Origin: Thermopolyspora flexuosa
GTDB lineage: Bacteria > Actinomycetota > Actinomycetes > Streptosporangiales > Streptosporangiaceae
Direction of reading: 5' to 3'
DNA: 64,000 bases
NCBI RefSeq assembly: GCF_006716785.1
Contig: NZ_VFPQ01000001.1
Span: forward strand, 3,658,001-3,722,000
Below, piece after piece: positions 24,626 to 33,041 of the stretch; the stretch's first letter is position 1, and every line of letters starts with the position of its first letter. Made by a program: the position numbers and the translations under genes. Below the pieces are notes generated by a model that was given only the letters and a program-made list of their open reading frames with translations, did not search any database and had not been told where the DNA came from.

Positions 24626-27202
24626 CTATTCGCCGCGCAGCGAGGCGAGCAGCCCGGGCAGCTCGTCGGGCTTCACGAGGACCTCGCGGGCCTTGGAGCC
24701 CTCGCTGGGGCCCACCACGCCGCGGCTCTCCAGCAGGTCCATGAGCCGGCCCGCCTTGGCGAAGCCGACCCGCAGCTTGCGCTGGAGCATCGAGGTCGAG
24801 CCGAACTGGGTGGTGACGACGAGCTCGGCGGCCTGCAGCAGCAGCTCGAGGTCGTCGCCGATGTCCTCGTCGATCTCCTTCTTCGCCTTGGCCCCGCCGA
24901 AGACGTCCTCGCGGTACTCGACCTGCATCTGCGCCTTGCAGTGCGCGACGATGTCCGCGATCTCCTTCTCGGAGATGTAGGCGTTCTGCAGCCGCATCGG
25001 CTTGCTCGCGCCCATCGGCAGGAAGAGCGCGTCACCCTGGCCGACGAGCTTCTCGGCGCCCGGCTGGTCGAGGATGACCCGCGAGTCGGCGAGGCTGGAG
25101 GTGGCGAACGCGAGCCGGGACGGCACGTTCGCCTTGATCAGGCCGGTGACCACGTCGACCGACGGCCGCTGGGTGGCGATCACCAGGTGGATGCCGGCGG
25201 CCCGGGCGAGCTGGGTGATCCGCACGATGGAGTCCTCCACGTCGCGCGGGGCCACCATCATGAGGTCGGCGAGCTCGTCGATGATCACCAGCAGGTACGG
25301 GTACGGCCGGTACACGCGCTCGCTGCCGGGCGGCGGGGTGAGCTTGCCCGCGCGCACCGCCTTGTTGAAGTCGTCGATGTGGCGGAACCCGGTCGCGGCG
25401 AGGTCGTCGTACCGGCGGTCCATCTCGCCGACCACCCACTCGAGGGCCTCGGCGGCCTTCTTCGGGTTGGTGATGATCGGCGTGATCAGGTGCGGGATGC
25501 CGTCGTACGCGCTCAGCTCCACCCGCTTGGGGTCGACGAGCACCATGCGCACCTCGTCCGGGGTGGCGCGCATGAGGATCGAGCTGATCAGCCCGTTGAT
25601 GCAGGTCGACTTGCCCGCGCCGGTGGCGCCCGCGATGAGGATGTGCGGCATCTTCGCGAGGTTCGCCACGATCGTGCGGCCCTCGACGTCCTTGCCCAGA
25701 CCGACGATCATCGGGTGGTGCTCGGCCGCCGCCACCGGCGAGCGCAGCACGTCGCCGAGGGACACCAGGTCCTTGTCGGTGTTGGGGATCTCCACCCCGA
25801 TCGCCGACTTGCCCGGGATCGGGGACAGGATGCGCACGTCGGCCGACTTGACCGCGTAGGCGATGTTCTTGGTCAGCGCGGTGACCTTCTCCACCTTCAC
25901 GGCCGGGCCGAGCTCGATCTCGTACCGGGTGACCGTGGGCCCGCGGGTGAACCCGACCACCTGCGCGTCGATGCCGAACTGCTCGAGCACGCTGGTGAGC
26001 GCCTCGACCACCATGTCGTTCGCCTTGGTACGCGGCTTCGGCGGCGTGCCGGGGCGCAGCAGGCCGAGGTCCGGCAGCGTGTACGAGCCCGCATGGGGCG
26101 ACAGCACGAGCTGCTCGACCTTGCGCGGGGCGGGTGTGGGCAGCGGCGGCTGGCTGCGCGGCTTGGGCTCGGGCGGCGGGGCCTGATCCTCGTCCGCGAG
26201 CCCCGGGATGATCTCCGGCGCGTGCGCCTCGCTCGCCGCCTCCTTCTCCGCGATCACCGGGCTGTCGTAGGGGCGGTCGCTCTCACCCGGCTCGGGGACC
26301 ACGGACTCCCGCCGGGGCCGCTTGGCACGCCGCTCGGCGGCGGGCCTCCCCTCCTCGTCACCGCCTCGGCGCTGCCGGGACCGGCCGCGGGTGCGGGCCG
26401 TACCCCGCTCGAAGAGCATGTGCCGGATGTCGGCGAGCCGTTCCGGGATGCGGTACACCGGGGTGGCGGTGATCACGAGCACGCCGAACCCGGACAGCAT
26501 GAGCAGCAGCACGATCGTGACGAACGACGGCAGGATGCTGTCCGGCGGCGCGGACACGAGGAACCCGAGCAGGCCGCCGGCCTCGGACACCGCGTCCATG
26601 CCGTCGTTCGGCCCGCCCGACGGGTACGGCGTGCCGTGCGCGACGTGCACGATGCCCAGCACGCCGAGCATGAGAGCGGTCCAGCCGATGCTCATCCGGC
26701 CGGTGTCCTGGCTCTGGTCCGGGTGGCGCAGCAGCCGCCAGGCGAGTGCGGCGAGCATGATCGGCAGCGCCCAGGCGAGCGAGCCGAACACCCCTCGGGT
26801 CACGGCGTTCACCGTGGACGAGACCGCGCCGGTGGGGGTGCGCCAGATGAGCGCGGCGAGCGTGATCGCGCCGGCGAGCACCGCGAGCCCGAGGCCGTCC
26901 CGCCGGTGCTCGGGGTCGAGTTCCCGCGCCCCCTGCCCCACGGCCCGTACGGCACCGCCGATCGTGTTGGCGAGCAGCAGCCACAGCCCGACGATGAGCT
27001 TGCCGATCGCGGTGAACAGCCAGCCGATCGGGTCGGAGTGGGCGTGTACCGGCCTGCGGGCCGGGGCGCGCCCCGACGTGCGGGCACCCGCCCGCTTGGC
27101 CGTACGTGCGGACGCCCCGCCTCTCGCGGGGGCGGACCCTCGGGAGGACTTGGCACGGGCCGCCGATCCCCTCGGCTTCCCGTCGGACGCACGGGTGGCC
27201 AT
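24626..27202 (-). CDS. ftsK: DNA translocase FtsK
   Basis: An 858-residue septal DNA pump for chromosome segregation. A basic N-terminus (1-55) precedes about four membrane helices (about 60-250), a linker with acidic/proline content (about 270-370), the alpha/beta motor with Walker A GATGAGKS at 525-532 and Walker B LLVIIDELAD at 637-646, and a C-terminal gamma winged-helix (SMLQRKLRVGFAKAGRLMDLLESRGVVGPSEGSKAREVL). A TAGCCT at 27209-27214 lies six bases before the ATG, suggesting leaderless transcription. Position beside the RodZ-like gene and rimO is conserved in actinobacteria. Confidence 0.95.
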   Translation of the reverse strand: MATRASDGKPRGSAARAKSSRGSAPARGGASARTAKRAGARTSGRAPARRPVHAHSDPIGWLFTAIGKLIVGLWLLLANTIGGAVRAVGQGARELDPEHRRDGLGLAVLAGAITLAALIWRTPTGAVSSTVNAVTRGVFGSLAWALPIMLAALAWRLLRHPDQSQDTGRMSIGWTALMLGVLGIVHVAHGTPYPSGGPNDGMDAVSEAGGLLGFLVSAPPDSILPSFVTIVLLLMLSGFGVLVITATPVYRIPERLADIRHMLFERGTARTRGRSRQRRGGDEEGRPAAERRAKRPRRESVVPEPGESDRPYDSPVIAEKEAASEAHAPEIIPGLADEDQAPPPEPKPRSQPPLPTPAPRKVEQLVLSPHAGSYTLPDLGLLRPGTPPKPRTKANDMVVEALTSVLEQFGIDAQVVGFTRGPTVTRYEIELGPAVKVEKVTALTKNIAYAVKSADVRILSPIPGKSAIGVEIPNTDKDLVSLGDVLRSPVAAAEHHPMIVGLGKDVEGRTIVANLAKMPHILIAGATGAGKSTCINGLISSILMRATPDEVRMVLVDPKRVELSAYDGIPHLITPIITNPKKAAEALEWVVGEMDRRYDDLAATGFRHIDDFNKAVRAGKLTPPPGSERVYRPYPYLLVIIDELADLMMVAPRDVEDSIVRITQLARAAGIHLVIATQRPSVDVVTGLIKANVPSRLAFATSSLADSRVILDQPGAEKLVGQGDALFLPMGASKPMRLQNAYISEKEIADIVAHCKAQMQVEYREDVFGGAKAKKEIDEDIGDDLELLLQAAELVVTTQFGSTSMLQRKLRVGFAKAGRLMDLLESRGVVGPSEGSKAREVLVKPDELPGLLASLRGE

Positions 27203-27208
27203 GATCCG

Positions 27209-27214
27209 AGGCTA
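27209..27214 (-). promoter_or_regulatory. -10 element of a probable leaderless ftsK transcript
   Basis: TAGCCT on the minus strand, spaced six bases from the ftsK ATG, fits the TANNNT consensus; no ribosome site is visible between them. Confidence 0.4.
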
Positions 27215-27409
27215 GCGAAGCATCCCCGGCAAGTGACGGAGGCACGCGGGAAGCATCCCGACTGCCCCTGAATCCCACCTTTCGCTAGCCTGTTTCAACA
27301 CATAAATCCGTATTCCATTACACGGAACACTTGCCCGAGGGGCGCCTCACCGCGCGGCCCGATGCCGCGGTGCCTCCACCGGGACGCCGTGAGGCGAAGG
27401 GAGCACGCC

Positions 27410-28381
27410 ATGGACGTCGTCGTGATCGGTGAGCCGCTCGTGGAGTTCTCCGCGGCCCGCCCGCTCACCGAGGCCGTCGACTTCCGCCTCTCCTTCTCCG
27501 GCGACGCGTTGAACGCCGCCGTCGCCGCCGCGGCCGCGGGCGCGCACGTCGCCCTCGTCACCCGCGTGGGCCGCGACGAGTTCGGCGAGCGCCTGGTCGC
27601 CTTCGCCGCCGCGCACGGCGTCGACACCCGCTGGATGCGCCCCGGCGACGGCCCCACCGGCGCCTACGCCGTCGGCGCCGACCCCACCGGCGAACGCGCC
27701 TTCGCCTACCTGCGCGCCGCCAGCGCCGCCTCCCGCATGACCCCGGCCGTCCTCGACGACGTGCCCTTGGACGCGACCCGCGTCCTGCTCGTCAGCGGCA
27801 TCACCGCCGCCATCTCCCCCACCTGCGACGACCTGGTACGGCAGGCCGTACGCCGGGTCCGCGAGTCCGGCGGCCAGGTCGTCTACGACCCGAACTTCCG
27901 CTCCCGCCTCACCACCGCCCAGGCGGCCCGCGCCACCCTCGCCGCCGTCGCCCCGCAGGCCACCCTGCTCACCCCGTCCTGCCCCGGCGACAGCACCGCC
28001 CTCCTCGACACCGCCGACCCGGCCGAGGCCGCCCGCGCCTGCCACCGTCTCGGCGCCCCCGCCGTCGCCGTCACCCAGGGCCCCGACGGCGTCCTCCTCA
28101 GCACCACCGACGAACCGCCGGTCACGATCCCCGCCTTCCCCGCCCGCGAGATCGTCGACCAGACCGGGGCAGGCGACGCCTTCGCCGGCACCCTCGCCGC
28201 CCGGCTCGCCCGCGGCGAACCCCTCCCCGCCGCCATCCGCGCAGGCATGGCCGCCGCCGCCATCTCGCTGTCCGGACAAGGCGGCACCGGCCGCATCGCC
28301 ACCCCGGCGGAGGTGGACGAACTACTGCGGATGCCACTCCCTCCGGCCGCAGGACGCGACCGAGCGCGCTCGTCGTCGTAG
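27410..28381 (+). CDS. PfkB-family sugar kinase (2-keto-3-deoxygluconate kinase-like)
   Basis: A 323-residue ribokinase-fold enzyme. Motif 1 is degenerate (FSGDALNAAVAAAAAGAHVALVTRVGRDEFG) and motif 2 with the catalytic Asp is DQTGAGDAFAGTLAARL. The overall pattern (GEPLVEF start, YLRAASAA, VYDPNFRSRL) is that of KDG kinases. ATG at 27410 with GAAGGGAG upstream. No pathway partner is adjacent. Codon use is heavily C-ending (GCC, CTC, CGC, ACC) compared with the G/C-balanced neighbours, hinting at separate origin. A short inverted repeat TCCGT/ACGGA lies in the A/T-rich upstream region (about 27307-27327). Confidence 0.82.
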   Translation: MDVVVIGEPLVEFSAARPLTEAVDFRLSFSGDALNAAVAAAAAGAHVALVTRVGRDEFGERLVAFAAAHGVDTRWMRPGDGPTGAYAVGADPTGERAFAYLRAASAASRMTPAVLDDVPLDATRVLLVSGITAAISPTCDDLVRQAVRRVRESGGQVVYDPNFRSRLTTAQAARATLAAVAPQATLLTPSCPGDSTALLDTADPAEAARACHRLGAPAVAVTQGPDGVLLSTTDEPPVTIPAFPAREIVDQTGAGDAFAGTLAARLARGEPLPAAIRAGMAAAAISLSGQGGTGRIATPAEVDELLRMPLPPAAGRDRARSSS

Positions 28382-28461
28382 GTGTCACGGCCGTATCCGG
28401 CCCGCGCCTCAGCCCCAGAAGTCGCCGTGCCTCCCTGCTGCGCGAGACAGCGAGCCCGTGG

Positions 28462-28707
28462 TCATTCGGCGGCGAAATCGAACTCGCCTTCCTTGACACC
28501 CGCGATGAAGGCCTGCCACTCCTCGCGGGAGTACACGATCACCGGACCATCAGGACGACGGCTGTGCCGTACCGCGACACGCCCAGAACCGTCGGCCAGG
28601 GGGCCAGCCTCAACACAGTTGCCACCGCCGCCGTCGCTTTTCGTACTGATATGCCATGCGACCTTGGCAAGTTCGTCAGGGCTGAGAGGCTGGTGCTGTG
28701 AACTCAT
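28462..28707 (-). CDS. DUF397 protein
   Basis: An 81-residue small protein with the DUF397 signature WHISTKSDGGGGNCVEAGPLADGSGRVAVRHSRRPDGPVIVYSREEW. DUF397 proteins are partners of the HTH-DUF5753 regulator encoded immediately upstream (ATGA overlap), as in the WhiJ and BldB-type developmental clusters of Streptomyces. The biochemical role is unknown; an antagonist of the DNA-binding partner is the usual proposal. Confidence 0.88.
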   Translation of the reverse strand: MSSQHQPLSPDELAKVAWHISTKSDGGGGNCVEAGPLADGSGRVAVRHSRRPDGPVIVYSREEWQAFIAGVKEGEFDFAAE

Positions 28708-29558
28708 TCGAACTCCTCCGCGATTTCCGATATTAGGTGGGCCGACTCGTCTGGAGAAAGCGCAGCCTCGCGCAATTTGTCGTACGTAAGCGTCAATCGT
28801 TCTGTTTCTGGCGACTCAACGTATATCGCGCCTGTTGGTGTCTCCACGTACCCGACCGACGGGAGTGGTTCCTCCATCGTGAAGACACGGAAGGCGCCGG
28901 TAGGACTGGCATGTGCGCCAGCAGAGAAAGGGAGTACTCTGACCTCGATATTGGGCTTCTTGGCCTGCTCTGAGAGGTGGCGAATCTGGGCTGACATGCA
29001 TTCGCGTCCACCGACCTCACGACGCAGGGCACCTTCATCTATGATCACCATTAGTCGTGGTGGTTCATCTCCGCTCAGTATCCTCTGGCGAGCCATGCGG
29101 AGATCGAGCCATCCATCGATCTGCTCATCGTCAGCGTCGAACTCAGCCGCCGAGATGAACGCCCGTGCGTAGTCGGGCGTTTGCAACAGACCAGGCAGGT
29201 GGGTGTTGTCGAACGCTCGAATCTCTTTTGCGCGGGACTCCAACCACACATAGTCCACGAACGCGCCATCGAGATCCTTCGAGTAGCCCTCCCACCAGCC
29301 CTTCTGCCAGACGTCTTGACTGAGACGAAGCAGGGCATCGCGTCGACGGCTGTCGGAGACCCCATAGAGATCCAGTAGCGCCATCAGATCGGGGCGTCGT
29401 ATTGGGTATTCGCCCGTTTCGAATCGGGCCACAGTGCTGGGGTTGCGCTGCAGGTACTCGGCGGCCTCCTTGAGCATCATGTTGTTTGCTTCCCGGAGCT
29501 CCCGAAGCTGCTGCCCGAGCCACTGCGCCCGCAACGTCGCCCTCTTCAAGGACGCCAT
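28704..29558 (-). CDS. HTH / DUF5753 transcriptional regulator (WhiJ-like)
   Basis: A 284-residue protein: XRE HTH (LGQQLRELREANNMMLKEAAEYLQRNPSTVARFETGEYPI) followed by the DUF5753 sensor-like domain (REIRAFDNTHLPGLLQTPDYARAFI ... VLPFSAGAHASPTGAFRVF). The ATG at 29558 has GGTGGAG directly upstream; the frame continues 22 codons further without conservation. Base composition is clearly lower in GC than the flanking genes, consistent with acquisition. It overlaps DUF397 by four bases and is divergent from the small gene at 29.8 kb, giving the typical three-gene actinobacterial set. Confidence 0.9.
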   Translation of the reverse strand: MASLKRATLRAQWLGQQLRELREANNMMLKEAAEYLQRNPSTVARFETGEYPIRRPDLMALLDLYGVSDSRRRDALLRLSQDVWQKGWWEGYSKDLDGAFVDYVWLESRAKEIRAFDNTHLPGLLQTPDYARAFISAAEFDADDEQIDGWLDLRMARQRILSGDEPPRLMVIIDEGALRREVGGRECMSAQIRHLSEQAKKPNIEVRVLPFSAGAHASPTGAFRVFTMEEPLPSVGYVETPTGAIYVESPETERLTLTYDKLREAALSPDESAHLISEIAEEFE

Positions 29559-29810
29559 GCTCCACCCTCCGTTTGTCCCACACTCTGACGACTTGCACAA
29601 GAAGGCGATTGCACAGGAGCCCACTTGTTAAGCCGCCTTACCCGCGCCAGCATACCGATCGTAAAGAGAGTGCAACGCAGAGTAATCGGAATGTCCTAGA
29701 TGCCCGGAAAAAGGGGGCGAAAGGACTCCAAATACACACAGAAAGGCTGAGGATGGACCGCTTGCGAGGCACTGCCATCCCCAGCCCTAATCGGAAAGGA
29801 AGCACTCGGC

Positions 29811-30155
29811 ATGGAGCACTTCTCTGGTTCCGATCACCCGACTGTCTACCACGGCTCTGGTGAGAACGGGAGCCCGGCGACACCTCTCCCTGTTGCGGGC
29901 TCAGTCGAGACTCAGGTGAGCGAGCACGTGCGGGCGTTGCTCGGCACGCCTCGCATGTTCGCGCTGGTACGGGACGACGACGAGGACGGAGCCGAGGTCG
30001 TGGCCTACGGACTCAGCTTGCCCGGGGGCGACGCAGCAACCATCGGCGTCCGGCGACCGACATTCGGTTACTGGACCAGCGCCCAGAGCGCCGCCCGCCG
30101 ACTCCGCTCGGAACTCATCTGGCTCGAGGGGGATGGACGACTGTCCACGTCGTGA
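29811..30155 (+). CDS. Small hypothetical protein beside the HTH/DUF397 pair
   Basis: A 114-residue soluble protein with an acidic stretch (RDDDEDGAE) and a C-terminal region YWTSAQSAARRLRSELIWLEGDG. Small proteins with a similar S/A-x-x-A-R-R-L...LIWL ending often lie beside DUF5753/DUF397 genes in actinobacteria, so it is probably the third member of that module. AGGAAG precedes the ATG by nine bases. Function unknown. It is divergent from the HTH gene across 252 bp of lower-GC DNA. Confidence 0.65.
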   Translation: MEHFSGSDHPTVYHGSGENGSPATPLPVAGSVETQVSEHVRALLGTPRMFALVRDDDEDGAEVVAYGLSLPGGDAATIGVRRPTFGYWTSAQSAARRLRSELIWLEGDGRLSTS

Positions 30156-30166
30156 TGGACTCGACC

Positions 30167-30206
30167 GGCGTATGGGCCTCGGCGGCTTGCCCGAGGCCCA
30201 TACGCC
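30167..30206. terminator. Strong hairpin between convergent genes
   Basis: GGCGTATGGGCCTCGG (30167-30182) pairs perfectly over 16 bp with 30191-30206, loop of eight bases. It sits just after the small gene and faces the Rrf2 gene end. No U-tract on either side, but stem strength and position fit a bidirectional terminator. Confidence 0.7.
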
Positions 30207-30297
30207 ACTGGTGAGGCCTGGTGAGGGTGTCCGGCGGCGGGATAGACGAACAAACGAAAGCCGACCACGCGTTTTGCCGACCTGACCAGAGCGACGG

Positions 30298-30750
30298 TCA
30301 ACTCCGAACGGCTCGCGCTGCCAGGCGCGACGTCACCTCGCCCGTGAGCAGGTCGTGCACGGTGAACCGGCCGAGTTCCTCGGCGACGGCGTCGGCGACC
30401 GCGTGGTCGAGGGCGGTCAGTGAGCGTTGCACCTGACGGCCGACCTCGCAGGCGGGGTTGGGGCCGTGGAGGCCGAGTACCGGGTCGTCGCCTTGGAGCA
30501 GACGCCAGACCTCGGCGAGGGTGATGGCCGTGGCGGGGCGGCCGAGTTCCCAGCCGCCGTTGACGCCGGGGCGGGAGCGGACCATGCCGGCCGTACGCAG
30601 CGGCCCGAGGACCCGGCGCACGTGCACCGGATTGACGTTCGTGCTCGCCGCCAGCTCGTCGGAGCTGACGGGACGCTCGCCGGCGACGCCCGCGAGGTAC
30701 GTGAGCACGTGCACGGCGACCGCGAACCGGGTGTTCGTCGATCGGGCCAT
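30298..30750 (-). CDS. Rrf2-family regulator (divergent from SDR gene)
   Basis: A 150-residue winged-HTH regulator (FAVAVHVLTYLAGVAGERPVSSDELAASTNVNPVHVRRVLGPLRTAGMVRS) of the YwnA/YwgB-like Rrf2 branch. A single cysteine (NPACEVGRQV, about residue 100) lies where Fe-S Rrf2 proteins have three, so it could act as a one-cysteine redox or electrophile switch. It is divergent from an NmrA-like oxidoreductase gene, and the 83 bp between them contains two copies of one palindrome, making self and partner control very likely. Confidence 0.87.
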   Translation of the reverse strand: MARSTNTRFAVAVHVLTYLAGVAGERPVSSDELAASTNVNPVHVRRVLGPLRTAGMVRSRPGVNGGWELGRPATAITLAEVWRLLQGDDPVLGLHGPNPACEVGRQVQRSLTALDHAVADAVAEELGRFTVHDLLTGEVTSRLAARAVRS

Positions 30751-30768
30751 GGCCCCATCTTGCCATAC

Positions 30769-30820
30769 GTAACCGTCGCGGCTACAGTTCTCGGGCGTAA
30801 ATCGTAACCGTCACGATTAC
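30769..30820. promoter_or_regulatory. Two operators between Rrf2 regulator and SDR gene
   Basis: GTAACCGTCGCGGCTAC (30769-30785) and GTAACCGTCACGATTAC (30804-30820) share GTAACCGTC and an inverted GTAAyCGT/ACGrTTAC symmetry; the second is nearly perfect. Their centres are 35 bp apart. They occupy the whole divergent promoter region, so a repressor bound here could silence both genes. Confidence 0.65.
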
Positions 30821-30833
30821 GAATGGGACGGAC

Positions 30834-31697
30834 ATGACCATCGCGATCACCGGTGCCTCCGGCGGGCTCGGCCGTAGCACCGCCGAGCGTCTGCTGCAGC
30901 TCACCGACCCGCGCGACGTGGTGCTCACCACGCGCAACCCGGACGCGCTCGCCGACCTCGCCGAGCGCGGCGCGCAGGTGCGGCGGGTCGACTTCAACGA
31001 GCCGGGCACGTTCGCCACCGCGTTCGCGGGTGTGGAACGGCTGCTGCTGATCTCCACCGACGCCATCGGGGCCCGGCTTGACCAGCACCGTGCGGCCATC
31101 GCGGGGGCGGCCGAGGCCGGGGTGCGGCACATCGTGTACACCTCGGTGCCGGAGCCGGTGCCCGGCAACCCGGCGCTCGTCGTTCCCGACCACGCCGGCA
31201 CCGAGCAGGCGCTGCGCGAGAGCGGCCTGAAGTGGACGATGCTGCGCAACAACCTGTACGCGCACATGCAGGTCCCCGCCATCCAGCAGATGATCGCCAC
31301 CGGGCGGTACGTGACCAACACCGGCGACGGCGCGACCGCGTACGTGACCCGTGAGGACTGCGCCGCGGTCGCGGCGGCGGTGCTGACGCAGGACGGGCAC
31401 GAGGACCGTGCGTACGACGTGACCGGCCCGGAGGCGTTCACCGCCGCCGACCTCGCGGCGCTCGCGGAGAAGGTCGGCGGCCGCCCGGTGGAGACGGCCA
31501 TCCTCGACGACGACGAGCTGACGGCGCAGCTGCAGGCCGCCGGGCTGCCCCCGGCGGCGGCGCAGGCGATCGTGTCGTTCGGCGCGGCGACCCGCCTCGG
31601 CTACCTCTCGCGGGTCACCTCGGTCGTCCCGGACCTCACCGGGCGCCCGGCGACCCCGCTCGCGGACCTGCTCAAGGACGCCTCGCCGGCATCATGA
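30834..31697 (+). CDS. NmrA-like NAD(P)-binding oxidoreductase (atypical SDR)
   Basis: A 287-residue Rossmann protein with the N-terminal dinucleotide motif ITGASGGLG (TGAxGxxG), and the atypical SDR pattern of YtfG/QOR2-like NAD(P)H:quinone reductases (DHAGTEQALRESGLKWTMLRNNLY). Such enzymes reduce quinones or are NADP sensors; the exact substrate cannot be read. It overlaps an MFS exporter gene (ATGA) and is divergent from an Rrf2 regulator with two operators, suggesting a stress-inducible detoxification unit. Confidence 0.87.
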   Translation: MTIAITGASGGLGRSTAERLLQLTDPRDVVLTTRNPDALADLAERGAQVRRVDFNEPGTFATAFAGVERLLLISTDAIGARLDQHRAAIAGAAEAGVRHIVYTSVPEPVPGNPALVVPDHAGTEQALRESGLKWTMLRNNLYAHMQVPAIQQMIATGRYVTNTGDGATAYVTREDCAAVAAAVLTQDGHEDRAYDVTGPEAFTAADLAALAEKVGGRPVETAILDDDELTAQLQAAGLPPAAAQAIVSFGAATRLGYLSRVTSVVPDLTGRPATPLADLLKDASPAS

Positions 31698-32908
31698 CCG
31701 GCGACGCCCGGGGCAGGGCCCCCGTAGTGCTGCTCGGCGCGCTGGTCGCGCTGGCGCCCCTGTCCATCGACGCCTACCTGCCCGCCCTGCCGCGCATCGC
31801 CACGGACCTGGAGGCCACCCCCTCAGGGGTGCAGCTCACCGTGACCGCGTGCCTGGTCGGGCTCGCCTGCGGGCAGCTGGTGGCCGGGCCGCTCAGCGAC
31901 AGGTACGGCAGGCGGCGGCCGCTGCTGGCCGGGCTCGGCGGATACACCGCGGCGGGGGTGCTGTGCGCCGTCGCGCCGGACCCGGTGAGCCTGATCGTGT
32001 TCCGGCTGCTGCAGGGCGCGGGCGGCGCGTTCGGGCTGGTGATCGCCTCCGCGGCGGTCCGCGACCGGTACACCGGCGCGGCGGCGGCCCGCGTGTTCTC
32101 GTCGCTGATGCTGGTGAGCGGGCTGGCGCCGGTGCTCGCCCCGCTCGCGGGCGCCCAGGTGCTGCGGTTCGGGGACTGGCGCACCGTGTTCCTCGGGCTC
32201 GCGCTGCTCGGCGGCCTGACGCTCGCCGGATGCGCCGTCGCGTTCCCCGAGACCCTGCCTCCGGGACGGCGCGGAGCCGAGCGGGCGCGGTACACCGCCC
32301 TGCTGCGGAGCCGGGCGCTGCTCGGGTACGCGGCGGTCAACGCGCTGGTGTTCGCGGCGATGTTCGCCTACATCGCGGGCTCGCCGTTCGTGCTCCAGCG
32401 GATCCACGGCATGTCCCCGCAGCAGTACGGCGTGGTCTTCGCCGTCAACGCGTTCGGGCTCGCCGCGGCGGCCCAGGTGAACGGCAGGCTGGTGCGCCGC
32501 CTCCACCCGCGCACCCTGCTCGGGGCCGGAGTCGCCATCGCGGCCGCAGGCGGCGTCGCGCTCCTCGTGGTCGTGCTCACCGGCGCGGGCCTGTGGCCGC
32601 TGCTCGCGGCCCTGTTCCTCGTGGTCACCAGCGTGGGCCTGGTGATGCCGAACGCACCGGCCCTCGCCCTGCACGACCACGGCGGGAACGCGGGGGCGGC
32701 CGCGGCGCTGGTCGGCTTCGCCCAGTTCGTCGTCGGCGGCCTCGTCGCGCCGCTCGCCGGGGCCGACGGCGTCGAAAGCGCGCTGCCCATGGCCGTCACC
32801 GTCGCCGTACTCGGGCTCGCGGCGGCCCTCACCTTCCTCCTTCTCCGGCCCGCTGCCCGCCCTGCGCGGCCCAAGGAGGAGGTACGGCCTGCGGCGTCAC
32901 GGCGGTGA
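31694..32908 (+). CDS. MFS drug-resistance exporter, Bcr/CflA family
   Basis: A 404-residue 12-helix major facilitator. Family motifs visible: LSIDAYLPALPRIATDLEATPSGVQLTVTACLVGLACGQLVAGPLSDRYGRRRPLL (motif A with D-R-x-G-R-R) and RLLQGAGGAFGLVIASAAVRDRY. Bcr/CflA members export bicyclomycin, chloramphenicol and sulfonamides. Translationally coupled to the oxidoreductase upstream, so modification plus efflux of one toxic compound is a reasonable inference. Cytoplasmic tail is Arg/Pro-rich. Confidence 0.88.
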   Translation: MTGDARGRAPVVLLGALVALAPLSIDAYLPALPRIATDLEATPSGVQLTVTACLVGLACGQLVAGPLSDRYGRRRPLLAGLGGYTAAGVLCAVAPDPVSLIVFRLLQGAGGAFGLVIASAAVRDRYTGAAAARVFSSLMLVSGLAPVLAPLAGAQVLRFGDWRTVFLGLALLGGLTLAGCAVAFPETLPPGRRGAERARYTALLRSRALLGYAAVNALVFAAMFAYIAGSPFVLQRIHGMSPQQYGVVFAVNAFGLAAAAQVNGRLVRRLHPRTLLGAGVAIAAAGGVALLVVVLTGAGLWPLLAALFLVVTSVGLVMPNAPALALHDHGGNAGAAAALVGFAQFVVGGLVAPLAGADGVESALPMAVTVAVLGLAAALTFLLLRPAARPARPKEEVRPAASRR

Positions 32909-33003
32909 GGCTCCCGGCGGGGCATCCCTGACGACAAGGCCGGGCGGGGACGACCTGCGCTCCCCGCTCGGCCCCGCCAACGGGTACGCCGGATGGCACG
33001 GCC

Positions 33004-33021
33004 GCGCACCGGCCGGTGCGC
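33004..33021. terminator. Perfect 18 bp palindrome between MFS and IclR genes
   Basis: GCGCACCGG joined directly to CCGGTGCGC in the 133 bp convergent gap. As a palindrome without a loop it is a weak RNA hairpin; either a terminator component or a binding site. Confidence 0.35.
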
Positions 33022-33041
33022 CGTACCGCACCGGGGCCGGG

